Under the pieces are notes generated by a model. It was not told where the DNA came from. It made no database searches and saw nothing but the letters and a program-made list of their open reading frames with translations. This document shows positions 7,171-15,131 of a stretch of 48,470 nucleotides of DNA, one piece after another. The translations under genes were made by a program, and so were the position numbers. The stretch is from Gammaproteobacteria bacterium. Lineage in GTDB: Bacteria > Pseudomonadota > Gammaproteobacteria > JAJFKO01. The stretch covers positions 1 to 48,470 of the forward strand of contig JANQRR010000043.1 in NCBI GenBank assembly GCA_028284465.1, in the 5' to 3' direction. Within the stretch, counting starts at the first letter, position 1. Every line of letters starts with the position of its first letter.

Positions 7171-8466
7171 GTGGCAATGAAATTCCACAACGAATTTTTG
7201 GATATGTATCTTGAGTATGTGGAAGATACAGAGTCGCCTAGATTATTTCATATATGGTCTGCATTATCAGGGGCTAGTGCATGTTTGGGAAGAAGGGTTT
7301 ATTTAGATTTCGGAATATCCCAAATATTTGCAAATCAGTATGTAGTGCTGTGCGGGCCTCCGGCAGTGCGAAAGAACACAGCAATCAATATCATGCAGAA
7401 ACTTCTGAAAGAAAGCACGCAGCTAAGATTCGCTCCGGACGACACCGGTGGCAAGAGACAAGGGCTCATTTCAGCAATCCGAGGCGATTTAAATAGCGAA
7501 GAAGATAATTGGGCAGACGTTTTTATGAATGGCAAATCAACAGATGTAGAAGGTTTGTTGAAAGAAGTTGGACAAATGGAAGTGAAAATTGATGTGAAAG
7601 ACCAGCATGCACTTTATGCAATAGCTACAGAGTTTGCCAGCTTTACGGGTATGAATTCTATTGATATGATTACATTTTTGAATAAGCTCTGGGATGGTGA
7701 AGATTATGATTATTCTCTCAAAAATGAACAGATGGTTTTGAAAGACCCGTTGTTGGGGATTTTAGCGGCAAGTACGCCAAGTAATATAGCAGACAGTTTG
7801 CCACCGACATCGATTGGTCAAGGATTTACTTCGCGGATTATTTTCGTATTTGCTAATGAACGGTATAAACGGATTCCTAGACCAAAAGAGTTGCCGAGAA
7901 ATTTAGCCGAAATTATTCGTAAATTATATCATGATTTATATTTCACATTTGACGGTCCTGTGAGAGAGAATAAACAAGTTGAGGATATTTTAGATGATTA
8001 CTATGACCAACCATTAGATATAAATGATCAAAGATTTGTGTATTATTCACAGCGTCGGCAACAGCATTTGATTAAATTAGCTATCACCCTTGCAGCAACA
8101 AGGAGATCAACTGAGCTAGAAGAGATAGATATCAAAGATGCTGATACGATTTTGAAGCTGACTGAAGCTGGAATGCCGGAAGCACTTGGTGAATTTGGTT
8201 TATCACCTACGGCTATTTCAAAACAAAAGATGGTCGAATTTTTGCAGAATGCTCGCGGCCCAGTTAGTAATGACATCCTCTGGGCTGTTATGTCTAGGGA
8301 TATGAAACTTGTTGATTTTAATAATGCGCTCATGGAATTAAGAAACGTTGGAAGAATTATGGAGTTGAGTAATGAAGAGCACGGAAAGTTGTATGTTTAT
8401 AGAGATAAAAAGACTGAGGAAACTAAAGAGCTTTGGCAATATTTATCTGGGGAGACTATGCAGTGA
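7171..8466 (+). CDS. DUF3987-like replication ATPase (helicase/primase-associated)
   Basis: The N-terminus (FLDMYLEYVEDTESPRLFHI, then SALSGASACLGRRVYLDF) and the P-loop segment VLCGPPAVRKNTAI at residues about 59-72 follow the DUF3987 family of phage/plasmid AAA-type proteins. The later strand-turn with GILAASTPSNIADSLP and GFTSRIIFVF also fits. The Walker A is unusual because R67 replaces the last glycine before K68. A winged-helix-like region lies near residues 350-410. The start is either GTG 7171 or ATG 7177; neither has a strong ribosome site. It is probably the replicative helicase or primase partner of the polymerase, which is inferred from position. Confidence 0.7.
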   Translation: MAMKFHNEFLDMYLEYVEDTESPRLFHIWSALSGASACLGRRVYLDFGISQIFANQYVVLCGPPAVRKNTAINIMQKLLKESTQLRFAPDDTGGKRQGLISAIRGDLNSEEDNWADVFMNGKSTDVEGLLKEVGQMEVKIDVKDQHALYAIATEFASFTGMNSIDMITFLNKLWDGEDYDYSLKNEQMVLKDPLLGILAASTPSNIADSLPPTSIGQGFTSRIIFVFANERYKRIPRPKELPRNLAEIIRKLYHDLYFTFDGPVRENKQVEDILDDYYDQPLDINDQRFVYYSQRRQQHLIKLAITLAATRRSTELEEIDIKDADTILKLTEAGMPEALGEFGLSPTAISKQKMVEFLQNARGPVSNDILWAVMSRDMKLVDFNNALMELRNVGRIMELSNEEHGKLYVYRDKKTEETKELWQYLSGETMQ

Positions 8467-8645
8467 GTGTGATTGCTGAAAATAGACACCATCTTAAAGA
8501 AGCTAGAGAAATTGCATCAAGCGTGATGGAAAAATATGGTGATTTTAGTGATGCTCAGTGGGAGATATTTAGAACCCAAGGAATTTGGAATGATCATCCT
8601 GCTGTTCAAGCTGTGTTGATTGCATTAGCTAGGTATAAAAAATAA
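8463..8645 (+). CDS. small hypothetical protein (60 aa)
   Basis: GTG at 8463 has a GGGGAG site nine bases upstream and overlaps the DUF3987 stop by four bases (GTGA). The protein is mostly helical (HHLKEAREIASSVMEK, then VQAVLIALARYKK). There are no cysteines or membrane segments. Function unknown. Confidence 0.55.
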   Translation: MSVIAENRHHLKEAREIASSVMEKYGDFSDAQWEIFRTQGIWNDHPAVQAVLIALARYKK

Positions 8646-8849
8646 ATGAATTTTTTAATGAATAAATTCGATGGATACACACTATATAGAGTTGTTAGCA
8701 ATAAGTTTGTTGCAGGATTTGTTGTGAAAGATGATGTAAAAATTATCATAGAATGCGCACCGATATTACGCAGGAGTTTAATGTATCATCAACTTGCACG
8801 AGCAGAAGAGATTTGTAAAGTTAATCAATGGGAGTTGCAAATTGTCTGA
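8646..8849 (+). CDS. small hypothetical protein (67 aa)
   Basis: ATG 8646 directly follows the preceding stop. The product is an alpha/beta mini-protein with YTLYRVVSNKFVAGFVV, KIIIECAPILRR and a helix HQLARAEEICKVNQW. The pattern could be a short regulatory or structural protein but no family is evident. Its stop is inside the start of the next gene. Confidence 0.5.
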   Translation: MNFLMNKFDGYTLYRVVSNKFVAGFVVKDDVKIIIECAPILRRSLMYHQLARAEEICKVNQWELQIV

Positions 8850-9105
8850 TCTCTCAAAAATCGCAAATATGAATGTGGATCACATTCGTGAAAAACAACC
8901 GTTTAATAAGAAAGATGAGTTGAAAATTCAGAAAGAGTTGATTGATGAACTTTATGATGTAATTGATTTAGTAACCTACGAACAATGGCGCGATGTGATC
9001 ATGGAATTTCATTTGTTGAATAAACAAGGATATGTGTTGAGTGAGAAACAGATGGATTACGCGGAAGGAATTAAATCCAGGCTAATTGAGAGGAGAATAT
9101 TGTGA
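8842..9105 (+). CDS. small hypothetical protein (87 aa)
   Basis: I place the start at TTG 8842, seven bases after a GGGAG sequence at 8830-8834 and overlapping the previous stop by eight bases. The first in-frame ATG is at 8869. The protein is charged and helical (KKDELKIQKELIDELYDVID, then YEQWRDVIMEFHLL). Function unknown. Confidence 0.5.
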   Translation: MSDLSKIANMNVDHIREKQPFNKKDELKIQKELIDELYDVIDLVTYEQWRDVIMEFHLLNKQGYVLSEKQMDYAEGIKSRLIERRIL

Positions 9106-9308
9106 CACTTGAAAAGTTTGTTACAAAAGAAGAATTCGAAGCTATGTCCGCAAAGACTAAAGGTTACATGGTTTACATGTTTGGCCATAGAAAAGATCAA
9201 CCCAATATACCCGAAGATTATAGAGATAATATACCTGATGAAGATAAAGAAGCATATGACGCTGGGCAGCATCGCGCTATGATAATTGCCCAGGATTTTG
9301 AATCATAG
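9102..9308 (+). CDS. small acidic hypothetical protein, last rightward gene (68 aa)
   Basis: GTG 9102 overlaps the preceding stop (GTGA) and has a GAGGAGA site at 9090-9096. The protein starts with LEKFVTKEEFEAMSAKTKGY and ends with an acidic, helix-like DEDKEAYDAGQHRAMIIA. It resembles small phage proteins with a Tyr/Met-rich middle (YMVYMFGH). No function recognised. It is the last gene before the convergent terminators. Confidence 0.55.
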   Translation: MTLEKFVTKEEFEAMSAKTKGYMVYMFGHRKDQPNIPEDYRDNIPDEDKEAYDAGQHRAMIIAQDFES

Positions 9309-9319
9309 AGAATAAAAAA

Positions 9320-9358
9320 GGGGATTGATGAATCCATGCGGTAAACCCATCAATCCCC
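9320..9358 (-). terminator. rho-independent terminator of the leftward virion arm
   Basis: GGGGATTGATG at 9320-9330 and CATCAATCCCC at 9348-9358 form an 11-bp stem. Six As at 9314-9319 become a U-tract on the leftward transcript. It lies 107 bases past the end of the giant ejection-protein gene. Confidence 0.85.
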
Positions 9359-9364
9359 AGTTAT

Positions 9365-9402
9365 GATACCTCAATATGCGGGAGTCGCGAACGCGAGGTA
9401 TC
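9365..9402. other. third hairpin between the convergent terminators
   Basis: GATACCTC at 9365-9372 pairs with GAGGTATC at 9395-9402. A shorter alternative pairs TCGCG at 9385-9389 with CGCGA at 9392-9396. No U-tract is present on either strand. It may help block read-through or be a processing site. Confidence 0.5.
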
Positions 9403-9424
9403 GAAACAATTCCTCGAAACTTAT

Positions 9425-9456
9425 ATGGAGAGATTTCGATTTCTCCATTTTTTTTT
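9425..9456 (+). terminator. rho-independent terminator of the rightward arm, UUCG tetraloop
   Basis: ATGGAGAGAT (9425-9434) and ATTTCTCCAT (9439-9448) form a 10-bp stem with one G-U pair, capped by TTCG. A run of nine Ts (9448-9456) follows. This is a textbook intrinsic terminator ending rightward transcription after 9308. Confidence 0.92.
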
Positions 9457-9464
9457 GCTTTATA

Positions 9465-12400
9465 TTATTGAGTAAATATTGGATCATTTTCAGGTAAGTC
9501 AAGAACTGACATCAATCTATGAACATCTGCACTTCTTGACGGAGTTTTTAAGTGCTCAAGCAATTGCCTAGTTGGCGCATCGACTTGTGCTCGTAAGAAT
9601 TGATTCTTAATCCATTGTGCAAACCCTGTAGGTGAGCCCCCATATCGCACGTAATCTACAAATATCTCATTAATATCACCCAAATCTCCGTCACGAATTC
9701 TTGCATTCACATTATCACGTAATTGCAAAGCGCGGTCTCGCTGAGCAATTGTGGTTTGTCGGGTACGCTGTAATGCTTCGATTTTCTTAAGCTCTTGAAT
9801 TGGTCGCATTCCAAGTACACGCGCTGCGGTAGATATCCCTGATCGTACATCATCTGAAATAACTTGGCCTCGACGGTCAACTGAATACCCTGCAAACCAG
9901 TAAGAAAGATTTCTAAGTGCTCGGTTTTGGGAATAGTTCCCCATGATTTCAAGCATTTGTTGGTTGTTAAAACCACCTTCAGTCCTCACCATTTCGAATG
10001 TTTTGCGAGTAAGATTAAACATATTGGATAACATTTGGAAAGACGGTGCTTGATCAATTGTGAAAAGAGTGGGGATGCGTACAAAATTTGCATCCCCTCT
10101 AGTTGTGAGTCCGATACCGTCTTGAACACCTGGAATCATTTTTGGCAAATTAGATAAAGCCCCATACAATATCCAATCTGCTTTATCATCGCCCACCATA
10201 TCCCTAAATGAATCAACTGGATTGACAGTTCCGTCGTAATTACTCGCAAACATGTCTACGAATTGATCGAATCCTGGTACTGTTTGACCGCCAAATACAC
10301 CAGCTTGCGTTGCCATTTGGGTAGCAAGGGCACGCAATTGTCTGTTTTCGATATAGTTGAATACGCGATTAAAATAGTTAAGAAAGAATGTAGTGAACAA
10401 GCCAAGTGGCATGCCAACTGCGCCTTGAAATAACCTTGGGCGGTTGCTTGGGCGATAATCTCCGATAACGTCATTGGCGAAACGATGCGCAAATGCGAAT
10501 TGTGCTGTTTCATCTTGTATACCTAATCCTCGCTGAGCAATTGTCAATCCATTTGAGAATGAAAGTAAGCGTGATAGTTCCTCCGATTTGCGTGTGAGAA
10601 TAGATGCCATATCTGCTGATTTACGCGCGAGGCTAGCGGCATATCCTTGCCTAGGAGCTGTGATTGTGCTAACCATTTCAGCTATCTCTTGTTTGAAATA
10701 ACCAAGATCAGCAGCACGTTTAATTTGTTCACGAAATTCTGGCTGCCAGAAATCATGGATAGCACTTGTCATTGCACGCACAGGTGAGAACATTGCTGTT
10801 TCATCACTCATTACCGTACCATATGCACCAATTCTTGCACCATATTGATCAGCAGATTCATGTGGCATTCTGCGCAGAGCTTTAATGACAGCAGGCATTG
10901 TTGCTGCGAGTGATGTTAAGTTAAGTAACGCATGGCCAGCTTCGAATAACCCAAGCGTTAGGAATGTAGTGAATGAATTAATAGCACCCATATGTTTACG
11001 CATACTTTGTGGTGCACGTATGTTGTGGGTTCTTTCCATAAAATCTTGGACATCTCTAAATGGATTATGGCCAGGTAATTTTTTATTAAGTGCTTCAAAT
11101 CTTGCACGATCACTGGCGGGAATTGCTGTAGCTCCATGAATTAGCGGAAGAAGTTTTGAGTGAAGAATGTCATCATACATTCCTTCAATAGAGCTATATA
11201 CATTTGTCAAACGATCATTGGGGTTTACTTGCGTATTGCCATAGATGTTTGCAAGATACCGTTGATAAACATCTTGTCCTCGACGGCTCTTCTCCGGCGC
11301 AGCTATTCCATGTAGCTGCTTAGCATAATTAATTTGAGGCTCAAAATACGCTGCACGAGTTCTACGAATTGTTGATTGAAATGAGCGTTGTAGAGATTCA
11401 ATAGTTTCACTTAATGGACCAGCTCCGATCTCAATAATTGGTGATGAACTTCTTCCAGATGCTTTACCAGTTTGCCGAAATGTATCCGCGTAATCTCGTA
11501 ATCCTTGCTGGAATACTAAATCTTGAGCTTCTAGATAATTAGCTATGTCCTCATTAGTTATCTTATGAACATCCCGGCCAGCTTCTCTTTCAACTTTAAC
11601 AGCTTGATCTGCAAAAGAATTTGCTTCTCTGACAGTTTTACCAGACACCATCCCAATAATTTCACCAGAACTTGTGCGAAGATATAATATCTCTTTTGCC
11701 GCAAAATTCCTGGGCGGAATATGCCAAGGTCGGAGTCTGATTGGTGGAAGTGATAAAGCCCTCTTGATAGCATTACTTTCAACTCCAGCTTGCCGAGATA
11801 GTGTTGTTAAGGAATTAAATACTTCCATCGCAATTTCGTCAACAACTACAGGTGTGGGGATAATTTCACCTTGTGCTGATCGGCCAGATGCAGGCATTAA
11901 CACAGGTTCGAAATCGGGATCGAAATCGTCGATATCATACCCTTGCCGTTGCCAGATGTCTCGATTATGTTTATTATCTGCCAATTGCCATGCGAATTTA
12001 CCTTCTCCGAGATTGACAATTTGTTCTTCTAATTCCCAACCTTGACGATTTGAATGAATCGCTATGTTTAGCGATTCAAGTGATCCTTTATTGGCAGATG
12101 AACGAATGCGATTAAAGCCTGAAATATGTGGATCGAAGATTTGTTGTGCGATTAAATCTTCTGCGGTTCTATCGATATTATTTGCCATATCGTCGCTGGC
12201 ACGAAGTGTTTCATTTTCTCTAAAAACTTCAGACTGAGGTCGTAACAAACCTGTTCCTCGTTGGCTACCTTCTTGTAAATTCTCAGGATGTTTAACAGCC
12301 GGTGTTGATGGCTGTCCATCTAATTGATCTGTGATGTGTTTAACTAGAATTGAACCTTCTTGATCAGATGTACGAAGCTTTTCTAACCGCTCTTCTTGGT

Positions 12401-15131
12401 TCGCGGCAACTTTTCGAACTAAAGCATCACGAGTGAAATCTGTGGGATTGAGTTGTCGATTAATGCCAATAACAGGTTTATTTTCGAGATTAAAGCTGAG
12501 CATTGTGCCGCGTAAATTCATTGGTTCGTTAACCAATTCAATCATGTCATAAGGGCGTTCAGTTCTTTGAACTAGTTGACGAAATTCATCAAGAGTATTC
12601 ACAGCATCATACAATGATCGATGCCCTTGTTCATATAGATTTTCGAATGTTTCTGCAACAGGAAGACCTTTGAAGCCTGGATACACGCTTGGGATATTGT
12701 AGATTTCCGAAATCTGTTGCGGAGTCATCCGGATGTCATCTGCAAGTTTGATTAAAGAATCATCCGTAGATGCTGCATCTTCAATTTGTCTCATGCGAGC
12801 GAAATCAATCATTTTATCATTTAGGGACGAGAATTCGACAGCGTCAAGAGAATCAAATTTTCCAAGATCGACATGTTCAAGAACCTCAATTCCGCGGTTT
12901 TCTACTAGCTGCAACACGGCGTCTTTTTTAACAAAATGATCATTGGGGGTTAGAAATACTTGTGCATGTCCAGGTGTGAAATTGTCGACAGCTTTTTGTG
13001 CAGCTAACCAAACACCTGTTTTCTCTTCGAAGTTTAGCGATTCGAAAGACTGAGGTGTAATTGTTTCACCAGCATTTCGATTACGATTTCCGCGTACGAT
13101 AAATTCCCATTCGTCGCCACGTTTAAAACCACCAACAATCATTATCACATCATCTACATGAACACGTCGAGATATTATATGCCCATCGTTGAATCTACCC
13201 GCGTGAAAGTTTGCCCAATCCGGATTGGATGTCATAGATACTATATCGTTTGTATTTGAATCACCTTTATTAAGTTTTGTCGTTTCAGATTTAGATTCAC
13301 CTCGAAACAATGTCACAGTGCCATCAGGATCAGCAAGTTCTCTTAATCGCATCCTCATAGGTTCATAAGCGCGATAGATAAGTTGTGCACGAGGATCACT
13401 TTCTTCAATCCATTTGCGAAGATTAGTTGGTCCAGAAAATCCTGTCCAGTTAGATATGTTTTGTTTTATTTCATCGCCAAAGGTATTAAAAACATCTTTA
13501 CCACGCTTACCATGCAGAAAATGCCAATCTTCTCCCATATCTTTTAGTACAAGAGAAAAATCTTCACCCGCCACAAAGCGTTGATTTGTTGGTAGAATCT
13601 TTGTAACATTAACACCGGAATGTATAGATTCTTTGACTGCGGGCATAATTATGTTTAGATTCTCATCGACAGCAATTAGCTTCTTCCGTGTTGAGCTTTG
13701 GTCAGCTGAATCGACAATAAATTGTTTAGGCTCAAGCTGCGTTCGATTAGCTGTTTTAATTATACCTTGAGTATCGTGGAATCGAACCTTGCGGTCAAGA
13801 AGATTTGTAACCGTACCGTCGGTTTCGAACACGATTAGATTAGTAGCTTTATGCGCATTTAATTCAGCATTTAATTTATCAATTTTTGCAGAATCAGTTC
13901 CTTTCAGTGCTTCGTCTAATTCTTTGAGAATATTCTTCTCTGCAGTTTCGCGAGACTTAATAAACGCATTAATACCACGCTGTGTACCTGGAAAATGTTC
14001 AAGAGATGCTGTGCCCATAACAGCAATTGGATTGCCATTCTGATTTGTAAGCGTATTAAGAATTGTAGCTTTTTCAGCCGATGTTAGCTGAGTAGAGTGT
14101 GCGAACCGGAATGGTTTGTCCTTACCCATCAATTCAATCAACTCACTTAACTCACGAGTCATTTGCTGATTAGCTGAGTTAAATGCAGATTGTGCTAATT
14201 CAACACCTTCATCGATAGAAACTTGAGTAGCATTTTCTGTGGAAATTGCAGCAAGTTCTCGATCATTAGCTTTGATTGCTAACGATGTAACTGTGGCGTC
14301 TACATCTCTAACACCTGGAGCATTTGTTTTGTCTCCCAATGGTAAATCGTCTGGATTCAATCCATGGGCAGCTACGCCTCGTAATTCATTTAATCCGTTT
14401 CGGATAACACGATTTAGATAAAGAGCTTCTGCAGCTACAAATATTCCAGCAGGCACAGCAGCTAATGCAAAATTTTCAACAAATGTAAACTCATCAGGAT
14501 AAAGTGCATCTGATTGATTCATAGTGGCAAGAACACCAAGTTCAAATGCTACTGCTTCTTTGATGCTATCTCCAATCTTAGTTTTTCTAGCTTGGTTAAC
14601 AAGTTCGCGGAATTTCTTATCCTTAGTTATATCAAGCTGTTTGCCGCTGGTTGCTAAAAATTTAGCGCGAGCATTCACTTTGTCTGTAATTTCATCGAAT
14701 CGTTTGCCTGATGTAAATACGCTAGCAAGTAGCTTATTCTTAGGCGAAACTGCGTTGGCAATAAACCCGCCACCTCGGATAGCTTTTGTTGCTAGCATCC
14801 CTGGAATAAACATCCCAACAAGATCGCCAGCAACTTGCGCACCACGTTGGTTTTCTTTATAGAACATACCAAATTGTGGAAACACATCTGTCAACGCTTG
14901 TGAAAATTCATTCTCATCTGTAATCCCCAAAGAGTCCGAAAAGGTATTTGCCATACCCGCAATAACAGAAGGTACAGCGAATTTAACAACATCTTCTGCA
15001 TGTTCGTCAGGTGTTTTAAAATCAGATTGCTGAGCGAATTTGTTTTCTGGATCATCTGTATCTACAGGAAACCGAACAGTGTCTGCAGCTTCTAAATCGA
15101 TAAGTGAGTTTACAGTTCCATTAGGTTCCAT
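9465..15131 (-). CDS. giant internal virion (ejection) protein with ADP-ribosyltransferase domain
   Basis: The protein is 1888 residues, the largest in the genome and last in the virion arm, matching the big ejection proteins of podoviruses. These leave the capsid with the DNA and cross the cell envelope. Hydrophobic helices lie near residues 104-130 and 221-239 in the N-terminal part, and near 1380-1410 and 1570-1590 in the C-terminal part. In the middle is an R-S-E type mono-ADP-ribosyltransferase signature. R610 is in VTLFRGES, the S-T-S-like strand is S632-M-T-S635-N, and E674-W-E676 is in GDEWEFIVRG. The spacing is close to that of known ARTs, which move ADP-ribose from NAD+ onto proteins. 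I saw no lysozyme or RNA polymerase motif. It starts in a TAATG overlap with the upstream gene. The role of the ART on host targets is inferred. Confidence 0.85.
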   Translation of the reverse strand: MEPNGTVNSLIDLEAADTVRFPVDTDDPENKFAQQSDFKTPDEHAEDVVKFAVPSVIAGMANTFSDSLGITDENEFSQALTDVFPQFGMFYKENQRGAQVAGDLVGMFIPGMLATKAIRGGGFIANAVSPKNKLLASVFTSGKRFDEITDKVNARAKFLATSGKQLDITKDKKFRELVNQARKTKIGDSIKEAVAFELGVLATMNQSDALYPDEFTFVENFALAAVPAGIFVAAEALYLNRVIRNGLNELRGVAAHGLNPDDLPLGDKTNAPGVRDVDATVTSLAIKANDRELAAISTENATQVSIDEGVELAQSAFNSANQQMTRELSELIELMGKDKPFRFAHSTQLTSAEKATILNTLTNQNGNPIAVMGTASLEHFPGTQRGINAFIKSRETAEKNILKELDEALKGTDSAKIDKLNAELNAHKATNLIVFETDGTVTNLLDRKVRFHDTQGIIKTANRTQLEPKQFIVDSADQSSTRKKLIAVDENLNIIMPAVKESIHSGVNVTKILPTNQRFVAGEDFSLVLKDMGEDWHFLHGKRGKDVFNTFGDEIKQNISNWTGFSGPTNLRKWIEESDPRAQLIYRAYEPMRMRLRELADPDGTVTLFRGESKSETTKLNKGDSNTNDIVSMTSNPDWANFHAGRFNDGHIISRRVHVDDVIMIVGGFKRGDEWEFIVRGNRNRNAGETITPQSFESLNFEEKTGVWLAAQKAVDNFTPGHAQVFLTPNDHFVKKDAVLQLVENRGIEVLEHVDLGKFDSLDAVEFSSLNDKMIDFARMRQIEDAASTDDSLIKLADDIRMTPQQISEIYNIPSVYPGFKGLPVAETFENLYEQGHRSLYDAVNTLDEFRQLVQRTERPYDMIELVNEPMNLRGTMLSFNLENKPVIGINRQLNPTDFTRDALVRKVAANQEERLEKLRTSDQEGSILVKHITDQLDGQPSTPAVKHPENLQEGSQRGTGLLRPQSEVFRENETLRASDDMANNIDRTAEDLIAQQIFDPHISGFNRIRSSANKGSLESLNIAIHSNRQGWELEEQIVNLGEGKFAWQLADNKHNRDIWQRQGYDIDDFDPDFEPVLMPASGRSAQGEIIPTPVVVDEIAMEVFNSLTTLSRQAGVESNAIKRALSLPPIRLRPWHIPPRNFAAKEILYLRTSSGEIIGMVSGKTVREANSFADQAVKVEREAGRDVHKITNEDIANYLEAQDLVFQQGLRDYADTFRQTGKASGRSSSPIIEIGAGPLSETIESLQRSFQSTIRRTRAAYFEPQINYAKQLHGIAAPEKSRRGQDVYQRYLANIYGNTQVNPNDRLTNVYSSIEGMYDDILHSKLLPLIHGATAIPASDRARFEALNKKLPGHNPFRDVQDFMERTHNIRAPQSMRKHMGAINSFTTFLTLGLFEAGHALLNLTSLAATMPAVIKALRRMPHESADQYGARIGAYGTVMSDETAMFSPVRAMTSAIHDFWQPEFREQIKRAADLGYFKQEIAEMVSTITAPRQGYAASLARKSADMASILTRKSEELSRLLSFSNGLTIAQRGLGIQDETAQFAFAHRFANDVIGDYRPSNRPRLFQGAVGMPLGLFTTFFLNYFNRVFNYIENRQLRALATQMATQAGVFGGQTVPGFDQFVDMFASNYDGTVNPVDSFRDMVGDDKADWILYGALSNLPKMIPGVQDGIGLTTRGDANFVRIPTLFTIDQAPSFQMLSNMFNLTRKTFEMVRTEGGFNNQQMLEIMGNYSQNRALRNLSYWFAGYSVDRRGQVISDDVRSGISTAARVLGMRPIQELKKIEALQRTRQTTIAQRDRALQLRDNVNARIRDGDLGDINEIFVDYVRYGGSPTGFAQWIKNQFLRAQVDAPTRQLLEHLKTPSRSADVHRLMSVLDLPENDPIFTQ

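Noticed and set aside
11674..12045. 123-aa antisense ORF in the giant ejection gene
   Set aside because: No start signal, wholly inside a long convincing gene, and a Cys/Ser-rich nonsense composition.
9465..15131. Giant protein as an N4-type virion RNA polymerase
   Set aside because: No single-subunit RNA polymerase motifs were found, it is much shorter than N4 vRNAP, and the promoters are host sigma70 type.
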